DNA of 64,000 nucleotides from Stenotrophomonas maltophilia (GTDB lineage: Bacteria; Pseudomonadota; Gammaproteobacteria; Xanthomonadales; Xanthomonadaceae), in assembly GCA_900113425.1 (NCBI GenBank), contig FOZF01000004.1:310001-374000 (forward strand), read 5' to 3'. Shown one piece after another: positions 7,561 to 15,324 of this stretch. The translations under genes were made by a program, and so were the position numbers. The notes under the pieces were generated by a model. That model was not told the DNA's origin, ran no database searches, and saw nothing but the letters and a program-made list of their open reading frames with translations. Every line of letters starts with the position of its first letter. Positions within the stretch are counted from its first letter, which is position 1.

Positions 7561-7771
7561 TGGGCATTGGGCCTTCACTTCTAGGTCGAATGCCGAATTC
7601 ATGTCCACAGCGCGAGGAGGGATCTTCGACAACGCGCAACATGAGCGCAGCGCGGCCGCAACGGCCCGGCGAGGACAGCATCAGCCAGCGTGGACTCCGA
7701 CGACAGCAACTGCATCGGCTAAGAAGAGGCCCGGCACTTTTACGGAGCTTTTCATTGCGCGGCACACTGGC
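7561..7771. other. Unassigned sequence between two toxin-immunity modules
   Basis: Higher GC than its surroundings. It has open frames on both strands but none with a recognisable motif or a start with a ribosome binding site. It may be degraded toxin coding sequence belonging to the relic at 7410-7560. Confidence 0.3.
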
Positions 7772-8095
7772 TTACGTCGCATGCCAATACGCCTTATGGA
7801 TGACGCGGCCATTCTCATCCAGCTCCACCGACCATGCCTCAATTCCTAGGCTCAGCTTGTTCTCGAACCATAGGCGCTCCTTGCACGCACCGCTGCACGG
7901 TTTGCTCGCATACCGTGCGAGTATCTTCTCCGGTAGTTCTCGCACATCCGGAGTGCCGATTGCGTCAATGACGGCTGTGCGGCTGTCTCCTAGCTTGATG
8001 GAGTCAAAGGCACGGGATTTGCTTGTAGATAGTCCCGAGCAAGCGGCGAAATACAGGGCCAAGACGCCTAGCAGTAGCAACCCAATAGTCTTCAT
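7772..8095 (-). CDS. Small lipoprotein with BamE/SmpA-like pattern, probable immunity protein
   Basis: Codes 107 residues with signal peptide and lipobox (LALYFAAC, Cys 19). The pattern FDSIKLGDSRTAVIDAIGTP resembles the start of the BamE/OmlA fold (a helix beginning at a conserved G and ending in GxP). A ribosome binding site GGAGGGGGG lies just before the ATG at 8095, and the toxin relic ends 13 bases upstream. Two extra cysteines (KPCSGACK) could form a disulfide. The immunity role is inferred. Confidence 0.65.
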   Translation of the reverse strand: MKTIGLLLLGVLALYFAACSGLSTSKSRAFDSIKLGDSRTAVIDAIGTPDVRELPEKILARYASKPCSGACKERLWFENKLSLGIEAWSVELDENGRVIHKAYWHAT

Positions 8096-8108
8096 TCGCC
8101 CCCCTCCG

Positions 8109-8235
8109 TCATGGTCCGCGATTGAAACCGGGCTGGATGTTCAACAGCGCCTGCGGAATTTTATCACCTTGAATGAAGCAGGTCTGGGCTCCAGGAGGTC
8201 TTTCTGCTGCACCGCTGACAGCAGCGGCCAAACAA
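8109..8235 (-). pseudogene. Toxin C-terminal relic upstream of the BamE-like lipoprotein
   Basis: The open frame reads GAQTCFIQGDKIPQALLN, then IQPGFNRGP, with stop TGA at 8109-8111. Upstream it meets a small GC hairpin near 8235-8250 and then the YwqK relic, so only about 40 residues of the toxin remain. No family recognised. Confidence 0.4.
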
Positions 8236-8273
8236 GAAGCCCCGCGTGGGGAGTGCGATGCCTCTTTGCTACT

Positions 8274-8338
8274 TCATTCTTTGGGATTCTTGTCGTAGTC
8301 AACTTCTTCTACGACGTTGCCGGCGCGATCATACCAAC
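8274..8338 (-). pseudogene. C-terminal scrap of a YwqK-like immunity protein
   Basis: Translates to RWYDRAGNVVEEVDYDKN and a stop at 8274-8276, matching the end of the YwqK-like gene at 2048-2381 (RWYDKDGNVTKTIDY). It is joined on its 5' side directly to oxygenase-tail copy 2. This places the same pair of sequences in contact as at the left edge of the island. Confidence 0.6.
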
Positions 8339-8440
8339 GCTTTTACCCACACCCATCGCGGCAATCGGCCGTAGGGCGGCAACAAGTTCATCGCGACGAG
8401 CTGGATCCTGTTCCAGAGTGCGCAGAAGCTGTCGGGGGGG
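8339..8440 (+). repeat. Copy 2 of the oxygenase 3' end (about 100 bp)
   Basis: Aligns to about 1625-1726 of the oxygenase gene, including GACGAGCTGGATCCTGTTCC. It has several substitutions, one of which creates a stop in the oxygenase frame. It ends in a G run just before the oxygenase stop would occur. Confidence 0.85.
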
Positions 8441-8452
8441 CACCACAAGGAG

Positions 8453-8824
8453 CTACGTACTTGGCGTGTGCGCTCGCCCATATCGCTCCGGTCGCCTGTC
8501 GGCGATAGGCACTTTGGCGTTCCGCGAATGGAAAAGCATGGTCGGAGTCCAAATGAGGCTGGCAAGGATGAGTGCCGCAGCTACCCATAGCCACTGTGCG
8601 GTCAAAATTCCCGTAATAAGGACAATCCCAGTGGGTGCCACAGAAACCAAAGCGATTACGTAGCAGATTACATATTTAACGTGGCCCAGCTCCGAAACGA
8701 TTTCGGTTCCGCAGCTTCCACATCCGGTCCTTATCTTCTTCTCGAGCGAACGGCGAAGCGGAAAGCCCTGCCCCGGAGCACCACAACTGGGGCATGAAAA
8801 CTTGAATGGGGATTTCAATTGCAT
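8453..8824 (-). CDS. Zinc-ribbon membrane protein, possible immunity protein
   Basis: Codes 123 residues. Two paired-cysteine motifs (CPSCG at 10-14 and CGSCG near 35-39) form a zinc-ribbon, followed by two hydrophobic segments (about residues 50-68 and 74-92). The C-terminal tail after SRNAKVP may be junction sequence, because it runs up to oxygenase-tail copy 2. No catalytic motif is seen. Its position in a row of unrelated small envelope proteins suggests an immunity gene that has lost its toxin. Confidence 0.55.
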   Translation of the reverse strand: MQLKSPFKFSCPSCGAPGQGFPLRRSLEKKIRTGCGSCGTEIVSELGHVKYVICYVIALVSVAPTGIVLITGILTAQWLWVAAALILASLIWTPTMLFHSRNAKVPIADRRPERYGRAHTPST

Positions 8825-8892
8825 ATCTCCTCTCCCACCACAGCCGCAGCTGCTAATGCGCCAGAATTGTTGTGCGCTGCTTTGATTGCAGA

Positions 8893-8923
8893 AGCGCGCA
8901 GAAGTAGTTCGGTATTGGGTGAG
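8893..8923 (+). repeat. Copy 3 of the oxygenase 3' end (about 30 bp, degraded)
   Basis: Contains GCGCAGAAG then a degraded GTT..GG stretch and GGGTGAG, aligned to 1705-1732. As at 3253, it is followed at once by the 3' flank of the 157-residue immunity-type gene. Confidence 0.55.
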
Positions 8924-8976
8924 ACGTCACGGACAGCCCCGAATATGTTCTGGCAGGTCTGTGATTCTGCCATTGC

Positions 8977-9450
8977 CTACGGGAGAGCCGTCGAGCAATA
9001 CATGTCGCTGTTCCTGTTCGACTCCCAGTAGATCCCGCCATACAGCTTGACGATCCGCCCCCTGACGGTCAGCTCCACCGAGCGTGCCAAGCGGCCATCG
9101 CAGAACACCATCAGGCGGTAGTCGGTCTGCTGCCTGTCCATTTTCACTTGCCACTTGTTCTCTGCTGCCTGCTTCAAGAAGAAGGCAGCGACCTGCTCTG
9201 GATCAGATTCGAGCTCAGCGTCGAAGACCACCGCCAGGAAGGTCACCTTCTGCAGCATCTGGACATCAGTCGGAGGGAATCCAGAAGGCAACACGAACGT
9301 CCTGGCAGCCCCGCGCAATTCTGCTTCCGTTGGCTTCCCATTCCAATCTCCGCCTCCTATCGAACGGCCCATTGAGAGGTAGGTCGCACCTATCAGGATA
9401 GCCACCGCCACGTACAGCAACGACCGGAAAAACGATTTGGTCTTTACCAT
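8977..9450 (-). CDS. Hypothetical membrane-anchored protein, possible immunity protein
   Basis: Codes 157 residues. There is one N-terminal transmembrane segment (about residues 8-26) and a mature domain of mixed alpha/beta appearance, ending SNRNSDMYCSTALP. Its last about 45 codons reappear in the hybrid at 6915-7045, and its 3' flank at 3254-3340, so it has been a donor in local rearrangement. No family recognised. The frame is intact. Confidence 0.6.
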   Translation of the reverse strand: MVKTKSFFRSLLYVAVAILIGATYLSMGRSIGGGDWNGKPTEAELRGAARTFVLPSGFPPTDVQMLQKVTFLAVVFDAELESDPEQVAAFFLKQAAENKWQVKMDRQQTDYRLMVFCDGRLARSVELTVRGRIVKLYGGIYWESNRNSDMYCSTALP

Positions 9451-9503
9451 CTACTTCCCCAACTGCCGTCTCTCTCCGAGATCGGACATGACTCTGCTTT
9501 CCC

Positions 9504-9800
9504 TTACTTTTCCGCAGATAAAATCTTGCAGTTTGTCAGCGCAAGAATCGCGAAGAACGCTACCGTCATACCAATGAGCTCAAACTGAATTGAGTCCGGA
9601 TGGCGCTTGCAGGCTTCAAACGCAGGAACGTCCTCCACATGATCAAGGCACTCTCTGACAAGACGGTAGAGCGATGACGCCCTACTGTAGAAATAGACCA
9701 AGGCGCCGACACTTGTAGCCCTCGCCGTCAAAAGAAAGATCTTTACAAACTTGGCATTATTCACACTTTTCTTCCAGATCCTGATTGATGTTTCTTCCAT
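9504..9800 (-). CDS. Small membrane protein, possible immunity protein
   Basis: Codes 98 residues with two hydrophobic segments (about 20-38 and 74-90) separated by an acidic, cysteine-containing loop. No family recognised. It lies 53 bases upstream of the next minus-strand gene. The gap 9801-9930 before it contains a possible toxin tail. Confidence 0.5.
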   Translation of the reverse strand: MEETSIRIWKKSVNNAKFVKIFLLTARATSVGALVYFYSRASSLYRLVRECLDHVEDVPAFEACKRHPDSIQFELIGMTVAFFAILALTNCKILSAEK

Positions 9801-9837
9801 AGCTGGTGGTCGCAGCTTCCATGAATGCAGCCTATTG

Positions 9838-9930
9838 TCACCGCGATTGGGGTCTCATCTGGTCCATCCCGCTTGCATCGGCAGCTTTCGTTGTTCCGAA
9901 AAATCGAGGTAGACCGAATGTGCAGACCGA
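9838..9930 (-). pseudogene. Possible toxin C-terminal scrap
   Basis: On the minus strand, CTFGLPRFFGTTKAADASG continues to a stop at 9838-9840, 37 bases before the start of the 9504-9800 gene. The position fits a toxin end, but there is no motif to support it. Confidence 0.25.
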
Positions 9931-9934
9931 CAAG

Positions 9935-10282
9935 TCAGCCCCTGCTTCTGAGCGGTGCATGCGTTGTCAGAACCAACATCTCGAACAGTGCGTAGATTGC
10001 CCCCAGTGTCGCCAGATAGCTCCATCCGCTTCCGACGTTTGGACCACAGTATTCCCCGGTGAGGCAGTTGAAGAGATGTCGCAGGATCTGCAGCTCACTC
10101 CAGAGGGCTGCGCTGGTAACAACCAGCATCGATAAAAATATCGCTCGATTCCCAGTCGCCTGGCTCCGTTTCATTGCAAGCCTCCGGAGCTCCAGCCATG
10201 AACGGAGCGGGAGAATAACCACTGCGCCAAGGCCCACGAATCCCAGCAGATGGATGAGAGCGCTCAATAGCAAATTGCTCAT
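9935..10282 (-). CDS. Multi-pass membrane protein, possible immunity protein
   Basis: Codes 115 residues with three hydrophobic segments (about 4-26, 48-62 and 84-106) and a cysteine pair in the second loop (NCLTGEYC). No family recognised. The start at 10282 lies about 70 bases after the stop of the toxin relic at 10353. Confidence 0.55.
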   Translation of the reverse strand: MSNLLLSALIHLLGFVGLGAVVILPLRSWLELRRLAMKRSQATGNRAIFLSMLVVTSAALWSELQILRHLFNCLTGEYCGPNVGSGWSYLATLGAIYALFEMLVLTTHAPLRSRG

Positions 10283-10352
10283 TTTTTCTCCATGCAGTTA
10301 GCGCAGCAGCATGGGCCGCATCTGGGGTCATCATGTGGAGGGCCTGATGAGG

Positions 10353-10500
10353 TCACTGCTGGTTGCAGAAGGCGATCCAACCGGCGATTAGCCGCAGGGC
10401 ATTGATATGGCTCTCGAAGCCATGTGGATACACGCACCGCTCCTTGCCCGGAATGTTGCCGTGACTACCGCCCATATCGGCTTCGACCGTATCAGTCCGA
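10353..10500 (-). pseudogene. Toxin C-terminal relic
   Basis: The open frame ADMGGSHGNIPGKERC, then YPHGFESHINALRL and GWIAFCNQQ, ends at TGA 10353-10355. It has the length and compactness of a toxin end and is followed by a small membrane gene. No known family; it lacks any upstream core. Confidence 0.4.
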
Positions 10501-10508
10501 ATCCACTG

Positions 10509-10721
10509 TCAACGATTCCCTTGTCGTCGAGAGCTTCCGAGTGAGCGCCGTCTGTACAGAATGACGGCTGCCGTCACTCCGAATATCGCCATGCCAAGAC
10601 CTACCACTTCCCTTACCCCAAAGACTTCGCCTGACAGAAGTCTGCCAATAGTCACCACAAGGAAGTTCACCGGGAGCATCACAAGAAGCGCGATGCCAAG
10701 CCAGAAAAGTGCTTTCATCAT
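10509..10721 (-). CDS. Small two-helix membrane protein, probable immunity protein (intact copy)
   Basis: Codes 70 residues beginning MMKALFWLGIALLVMLP. There are two hydrophobic segments (about 4-24 and 38-56) and a basic tail (YRRRSLGSSRR). The first ATG overlaps the preceding toxin stop as ATGA (10721-10718). A frameshifted copy is at 3384-3589, and a related start is fused into the hybrid at 7102. A third position in the island sharing this gene suggests a once common immunity type. Confidence 0.6.
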   Translation of the reverse strand: MMKALFWLGIALLVMLPVNFLVVTIGRLLSGEVFGVREVVGLGMAIFGVTAAVILYRRRSLGSSRRQGNR

Positions 10722-10850
10722 GTTTGCTTTCCACAATCGCAGGGCGAAGCAGGGGCCTTTACGTTGTCCTTCTACCCTCTGGCGGCTTCGTCCGCGTCTG
10801 ACGACTTTGCACTTCCTGTAGCATATTTCGGATTCCTTTAGTCAAGCGAA
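10718..10850 (-). pseudogene. Degraded toxin tip paired with 10509-10721
   Basis: Nucleotide sequence matches 3598-3720, including GGATTCCTTTAGTCA, but the frame is broken in the middle. The last codons read CDCGKQT before TGA at 10718-10720. With its immunity gene it forms the right-hand copy of a duplicated module. Confidence 0.5.
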
Positions 10851-11054
10851 TGGAGCTTCACGCTCGCTTTTATTCGTTGTGTTGCCGGATCTGGAGTCGC
10901 TTTCGCCTGAACCGTGGGTTCAGGAGGAAGTGGATAGTAATCTGGAGTTCACACAGTTGAACAGAGCGATGTGTGCAGACGCGACGTCGTATCCGTCGCC
11001 GAGGCGCAGATCGCGATCTCGGTTTCCATATGCGTTCCGCAGTAGCGCACTACT
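10851..11054. other. Right boundary of the island, nothing recognised
   Basis: A minus-strand frame (ALLRNAYGNRDRDLRLGDGYD, split by no motif) ends at a stop near 10930, but it has no start and no homology I recognise. The base composition rises to that of the core genome at about 11050. Confidence 0.4.
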
Positions 11055-12146
11055 TCAGAACAACGACCCCTGCGGCGAATCCACCTTCGGCGGCAGCGGC
11101 TTCTGGAAGCGGCTGCAATCCAGTTTCGGCCAGTGGCTGTTCTGGGCGTCGAAGCCCAGGCGCTTGCGCGCCAGCTTGAAGCGGTTGTTCAACAGATCCG
11201 CATAGACCCCCTGGCCACGCATGCGCGTGCCGAAGCGGCTGTCATAGTCCTTGCCACCGCGCAGCTGCTGGATGGTGCTCATCACGTGCGCGGCGCGATC
11301 CGGATGGTGGGCGTCCAGCCAGTCGCGGAACAGCGGTGCAACCTCCAGAGGCAGGCGCAGCAGCACATAGCCGGCAGTGCGCGCGCCCGCCTCGTGCGCT
11401 GCTTCGAGCACACTTTCCAGTTCACTGTCGTTGATCCACGGAATCACCGGCGCGACCATCACGCCAACCGGAATGCCCGCCTCATGCAGACGCTTCATCG
11501 CGCGCAGGCGCGCGTGCGGTGCAGAGGCGCGAGGCTCAAGCTTCGCCGACAGGCGTGGATCCAGCGAGGTCACCGAGAAATGCACGCTGACCAGGTTCTC
11601 CGCCGCCAGTGGCGCGAGCAGGTCGATATCGCGCTCGACCAGTGCGTTCTTGGTGATCAGCGAGAACGGATGCTTCGTCTCCAGCATCACCTCGATCAAC
11701 TGACGGGTCAGCTTGAACTTGCGCTCGATCGGCTGGTACGCATCGGTGTTGATGCCGAGCGCGATCGGTTGCGGGACGTAGCCTGGCCGGGACAGCTCCT
11801 TGCGCAGCAGCTGCGGCGCATTGGTCTTGGCAAACAGCTTGGTCTCGAAATCCAGGCCCGGCGACAGGTTCAGATAGGCATGCGACGGGCGCGCGAAGCA
11901 GTAGGAACAACCGTGCTCGCAGCCACGATACGGATTGACCGACTGGCTGAAGCCCACGTCCGGGGAGGTATTGCGGCTGATGATACTGCGCGCGGTTTCT
12001 GCGCGTACCTCGGTGCGCAGGCGGGGGGCCGCGAACTCTTCGCTTTCATCCACGTCCCAGCCGTCGTCCACCGCCTCGCTGACGGTACTCTCGAAGCGCC
12101 CGGCAAGGTGGGAGGTGGACCCTCGGCCTTTGATCGCGATACCCAT
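11055..12146 (-). CDS. PA0069-family radical SAM protein
   Basis: Codes 363 residues. The CxxxCxxC iron-sulfur motif is C76, C80, C83 (CEHGCSYC), preceded by NPYRG, the signature of the PA0069/Rv2578c group related to spore photoproduct lyase. The rest is a TIM-barrel-like fold with conserved segments such as LITKNALVERD and PVIPWIND. The biological substrate of this family is not established. It is the first intact core gene to the right of the Rhs island and reads away from pdxJ's upstream side on the same strand. Confidence 0.85.
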   Translation of the reverse strand: MGIAIKGRGSTSHLAGRFESTVSEAVDDGWDVDESEEFAAPRLRTEVRAETARSIISRNTSPDVGFSQSVNPYRGCEHGCSYCFARPSHAYLNLSPGLDFETKLFAKTNAPQLLRKELSRPGYVPQPIALGINTDAYQPIERKFKLTRQLIEVMLETKHPFSLITKNALVERDIDLLAPLAAENLVSVHFSVTSLDPRLSAKLEPRASAPHARLRAMKRLHEAGIPVGVMVAPVIPWINDSELESVLEAAHEAGARTAGYVLLRLPLEVAPLFRDWLDAHHPDRAAHVMSTIQQLRGGKDYDSRFGTRMRGQGVYADLLNNRFKLARKRLGFDAQNSHWPKLDCSRFQKPLPPKVDSPQGSLF

Positions 12147-12223
12147 GTGGGTAGCCTACGCCGCTGCCGTCTCAGCGGCTGCGACAGCAGTATTGGCCCC
12201 GCCGGGCATGGTCCGGCGCCACC

Positions 12224-12967
12224 TCAGAGCAGCGCCAGATACCCCCGAACGGTCGCATCCAGGCCGTCATACAGTGCCTCGCCGATCAGCGCGTGCCCGA
12301 TCGAGACCTCCAGCACCTCCGGCACGTTCGCCAGGAAGTCACGCAGGTTGTCCTGCGACAGGTCATGGCCGGCATTCACGCCAAGCCCCACGGCCTGCGC
12401 GCGGCGTGCGGCCGTGGCGAACAGCGCCAGCATCGCCGCGGCGTCGCCTGCGGCGTGCGCTTCGGCATAGGGTCCGGTGTACAGCTCGATGCGATCGGCG
12501 CCGACCTCGGCCGCCTGTTCCAGCAGCGGGTTGCCGGCATCGACGAACAGGCTGACCCGGCAGCCCATCACCTTCAGCTCGGCCACCAGCGGACGCAGGC
12601 GCTCACCGTCGCGCTCGAAGTCGAAACCATGGTCGGAGGTGATCTGGCCATCGCTGTCCGGCACCAGGGTGGCCTGCGCCGGACGCGTCTGCGCGCACAG
12701 CGGCAGCAGCCCCGGGTAGCCGTCGCGTGGCGGTGCGAAGGGATTGCCTTCGATGTTGAATTCGACGCCACGGACGCGGGTCAGCGTGGACAGCGCCAGC
12801 ACGTCCTCGGCGGTGATGTGGCGTCGATCAGGTCGCGGATGCACGGTGATGCCATGCGCTCCGGCATCCAGGCAGGCCTGGGCGGCACGCACCACATCGG
12901 GCTCGGCACCGCCGCGCGAATTGCGCAGGACGGCGATCTTGTTGACGTTGACGCTGAGCTGGGTCAT
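12224..12967 (-). CDS. pdxJ: Pyridoxine 5'-phosphate synthase
   Basis: Condenses 3-amino-2-oxopropyl phosphate with deoxyxylulose 5-phosphate in the DXP-dependent vitamin B6 pathway. At 247 residues it is a normal length. Diagnostic segments are the start [26 protein letters not shown] (phosphate and catalytic region) and FVDAG near residue 135. GINAGHDL-type sequence appears as [13 protein letters not shown]. The small membrane gene follows at 12977 on its upstream side with a nine-base gap. Confidence 0.95.
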   Translation of the reverse strand: MTQLSVNVNKIAVLRNSRGGAEPDVVRAAQACLDAGAHGITVHPRPDRRHITAEDVLALSTLTRVRGVEFNIEGNPFAPPRDGYPGLLPLCAQTRPAQATLVPDSDGQITSDHGFDFERDGERLRPLVAELKVMGCRVSLFVDAGNPLLEQAAEVGADRIELYTGPYAEAHAAGDAAAMLALFATAARRAQAVGLGVNAGHDLSQDNLRDFLANVPEVLEVSIGHALIGEALYDGLDATVRGYLALL

Positions 12968-12976
12968 CGAACGGTA

Positions 12977-13246
12977 CTACTTGGGAAGAGGGGACGAATC
13001 GTGTTCGTCGCGGTGATCCGCGCCACGGGCCTCGGCCTGCTCACGCAGGCGGCGCAGCTCGTCGGCATCGATCAGGGTTGAGGGATCGCTCTGCAGATCG
13101 CCGAACCGGGCCACGTAGCGACCACGCACCCAGGCCAGCAGGAAGGCGAGGGCCGCCAGCAGCGCCAGCGCCATCAGCCCCGGGCTGGGGGTTTTCAGCG
13201 CGAAGGCGAAACAGCCCAGCGCCGGCAGCAGGTACAACCAGTACAT
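12977..13246 (-). CDS. Small membrane protein, unknown function
   Basis: Codes 89 residues. Two closely spaced hydrophobic helices (about 2-18 and 24-42) are followed by a charged cytoplasmic tail containing DADELRRLREQAEARG. It lies between cls and pdxJ on the same strand, so the three may be cotranscribed. No family recognised. Confidence 0.7.
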   Translation of the reverse strand: MYWLYLLPALGCFAFALKTPSPGLMALALLAALAFLLAWVRGRYVARFGDLQSDPSTLIDADELRRLREQAEARGADHRDEHDSSPLPK

Positions 13247-13286
13247 AGTCAGGCTCCCCGGATGATCGCCGCAGTGTAGCGCTGCC

Positions 13287-14750
13287 TCACAGCAGCGGCG
13301 AGGCCAGGCGCGCGAAGGCCTCGGGCAGGCGTTGCAGCCACAGCGAGCGGGCAGCGGCCTGGTCGTGCACGCGGGCAGCGCGCTCGAACTCGGCCTCCAG
13401 CAGGCTCGCCAGGGCAGCCACCCGCTCGCGGTCGCTGATCATCATCGACAGTTCGAAGTTCAGGCGGAAGCTGCGATGGTCGAAGTTGGCGCTGCCGACG
13501 ATGCAGACGTCGTCGTCGGCGATGAAAGCCTTGGTGTGCAGCATGCGGGGGCCGTACTCGTAGATCTTCACCCCGGCGTGCAGCAGTTCGTCGAAGTAGG
13601 ACCGTGCAGCCTGGGTCACGAACCAGGAATCGCTCATCTTCGGCACCAGCAGGCGCACGTCCAGTCCCCCCAGTGCGGCCGAGGTCAGCGCCATCCGCGC
13701 GGCTTCGCCCGGCACGAAGTAGGGCGTGACCAGCCACACGCGCTCCCGCGCTTCCTGGATGGCCGCCACGTGGAGCCGGTGGATGGTCTCCCAGCCGGAG
13801 TCCGGACCGGACACCAGCACCTGTGCGTTGATCGGGCCTTCGCCGCGAAGCGGCATGTCCGCCGGCCACATCCGCGCGATATCGAAATGCGAGTGGTCCT
13901 GGCCGCTGGCGTAGAGCCAGTCCTCGGCAAACACCAGTTGCAGGCTGCGGACCACGTGACCGCGGATGCGCATGTGCAGGTCGCGGTAGGCGTCGGCGTT
14001 GCGGCTCTCGTCCTCGTCATCGGTGATGTTGATGCCGCCGGTGAAGGCGAGGCGGCCATCGACGATCACCAGCTTGCGGTGGGTGCGCAGGTTCAGCCAC
14101 GGTCGCTTGAAGGGCTTCAGCAGCTGGCGGGGATGGAACCAGACCGCTTCACCGCCAGCGTCGAGCAGCGGCTGCAGGAAGCGTCGCGGCACCGCGGACG
14201 AGCCCACTGCATCGAGCAGCAGCCGGACCTGCACGCCGGCGCGCGCACGCTCGACCAGGGCATCACGCAGTGCGGTTCCGGCATGGTCGGGATTGAAGAT
14301 GTAGTACTCCAGATGCACGTGGTCACGCGCCTGCGCCACCGCTTCCAGCAGCGCGGCGTAGGTCGCTGCGCCATCGACCAGCCAGGTCACTTCGGTGGCA
14401 CTGCTCGGCGCCAGTCCGGTGGTGGCCTGGGCGATCTTGGCCAGCTCGGTGCAATCGGCATCGGGCGGGCAGACGTCGCTGTAATGCTCCATCCCCGATC
14501 GCGCGCGGCCACGACGCAGGCGCTGCCGCTTCACCTTCTGCGGACCGAGCAGGTAATAGATGAAGAGGCCGAGGTAGGGCAGCAGGGCCAGCGACAGGAT
14601 CCAGCTCAGCGTGGCTACCGGTTCGCGCTTCTGCAGCATGATCCAGCCTGCCAGCGCGAGCAGGTACAGCAGGTAGGCCACGGCCAGGATCGAGCCCAGG
14701 TGGGCGATGCCATCAAGCCAGTGGCGGAGGGAGTCGAAGAGGGCGAGCAT
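13287..14750 (-). CDS. cls: Cardiolipin synthase (two PLD domains)
   Basis: Makes cardiolipin from phosphatidylglycerol at the inner membrane. It codes 487 residues. Two N-terminal transmembrane helices (about 15-38 and 47-68) are followed by two phospholipase D HKD motifs: HRKLVIVDG at about 224 and HTKAFIADDDVCIVGSANFD near 405. The start at 14750 (MLALFDSLRHW) is preferred because the longer frame upstream runs through the palindromic repeat at 14783-14820. Which of the several bacterial Cls types this is cannot be settled from sequence alone. Confidence 0.93.
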   Translation of the reverse strand: MLALFDSLRHWLDGIAHLGSILAVAYLLYLLALAGWIMLQKREPVATLSWILSLALLPYLGLFIYYLLGPQKVKRQRLRRGRARSGMEHYSDVCPPDADCTELAKIAQATTGLAPSSATEVTWLVDGAATYAALLEAVAQARDHVHLEYYIFNPDHAGTALRDALVERARAGVQVRLLLDAVGSSAVPRRFLQPLLDAGGEAVWFHPRQLLKPFKRPWLNLRTHRKLVIVDGRLAFTGGINITDDEDESRNADAYRDLHMRIRGHVVRSLQLVFAEDWLYASGQDHSHFDIARMWPADMPLRGEGPINAQVLVSGPDSGWETIHRLHVAAIQEARERVWLVTPYFVPGEAARMALTSAALGGLDVRLLVPKMSDSWFVTQAARSYFDELLHAGVKIYEYGPRMLHTKAFIADDDVCIVGSANFDHRSFRLNFELSMMISDRERVAALASLLEAEFERAARVHDQAAARSLWLQRLPEAFARLASPLL

Positions 14751-14782
14751 GCGCCGATCATAGCGGGCGCGTGCAGTCAGAG

Positions 14783-14820
14783 GGGTCAGATCCCTTTTCC
14801 GCAGGAAAGGGATCTGACCC
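14783..14820. repeat. GGGTCAGATCC-type palindromic repeat
   Basis: A perfect inverted repeat, GGGTCAGATCCCTTT and its complement, around an eight-base loop. Related imperfect copies lie at 31740-31771, 35128-35206 and 58747-58781, all in intergenic space. Confidence 0.85.
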
Positions 14821-14837
14821 GTCGGGCTCCGCAGGCA

Positions 14838-14870
14838 CAAAAAAAGACGCCCCTGTCTCCAGGGGCGTCT
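14838..14870 (-). terminator. Terminator of the tonB-exb operon
   Basis: Inverted repeat AGACGCCCCTG with its complement. On the minus strand it is followed by seven or more T. It lies 38 bases after the exbD2 stop. Confidence 0.85.
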
Positions 14871-14907
14871 GCAGTCGCGTCATGACTGTTGTGTTGCGGT
14901 ATTGCGT

Positions 14908-15321
14908 TTACTGCTGTACGAAGCCGATCTTCTTCATCTGAGCATTCTTCGCGGCAGCCAGAACCTTGGCCATCACGTCGTACTCGGAATCCGGGCTTGC
15001 ATCGATCCGCAGTTCCGGCTGGTTGGTCGGGTCACGCTGGACCTCCTGTTCCATCCGCTGCTGCAGCTCGCTGGTGCTGATCGGGCTGTTGTTCCACGAG
15101 ACTTGGTTGCTGGCGTCGATCTTCAGTTCGATCGGCGGCGGCGGTTCGACCAGCTGCGGCGGTGGGTTGAGCACGCGCTGCGGCAGGTCCACGGCGATCG
15201 GGTAGGTCATGATCGGCGCGGTCACGATGAAGATGATCAGCAGCACCAGCATCACGTCCACGAGGGGCGTGACGTTGATGTCGGCCATGGGGCCCTTGCC
15301 ACCACCACTACTGAATGCCAT
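14908..15321 (-). CDS. exbD2: ExbD-type biopolymer transport protein (second copy)
   Basis: Codes 137 residues: an N-terminal transmembrane helix (about 18-38, [18 protein letters not shown]) with the functional aspartate in LVDVML, then a periplasmic domain. It starts three bases after exbD1 ends. In Xanthomonas the second ExbD of the tonB-exbB-exbD1-exbD2 locus is dispensable for iron uptake but needed for some host responses (family knowledge). Its N-terminal about 30 residues are nearly identical to ExbD1, while the periplasmic domain is diverged. Confidence 0.92.
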   Translation of the reverse strand: MAFSSGGGKGPMADINVTPLVDVMLVLLIIFIVTAPIMTYPIAVDLPQRVLNPPPQLVEPPPPIELKIDASNQVSWNNSPISTSELQQRMEQEVQRDPTNQPELRIDASPDSEYDVMAKVLAAAKNAQMKKIGFVQQ

Positions 15322-15324
15322 GGC

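Noticed and set aside
10353..10500. Possible transposase remnant
   Set aside because: No transposase motif was seen; position and size fit a toxin end better, although weakly.
14751..14840. N-terminal extension of cardiolipin synthase
   Set aside because: It translates the palindromic repeat; the ATG at 14750 gives the usual N-terminal helices.
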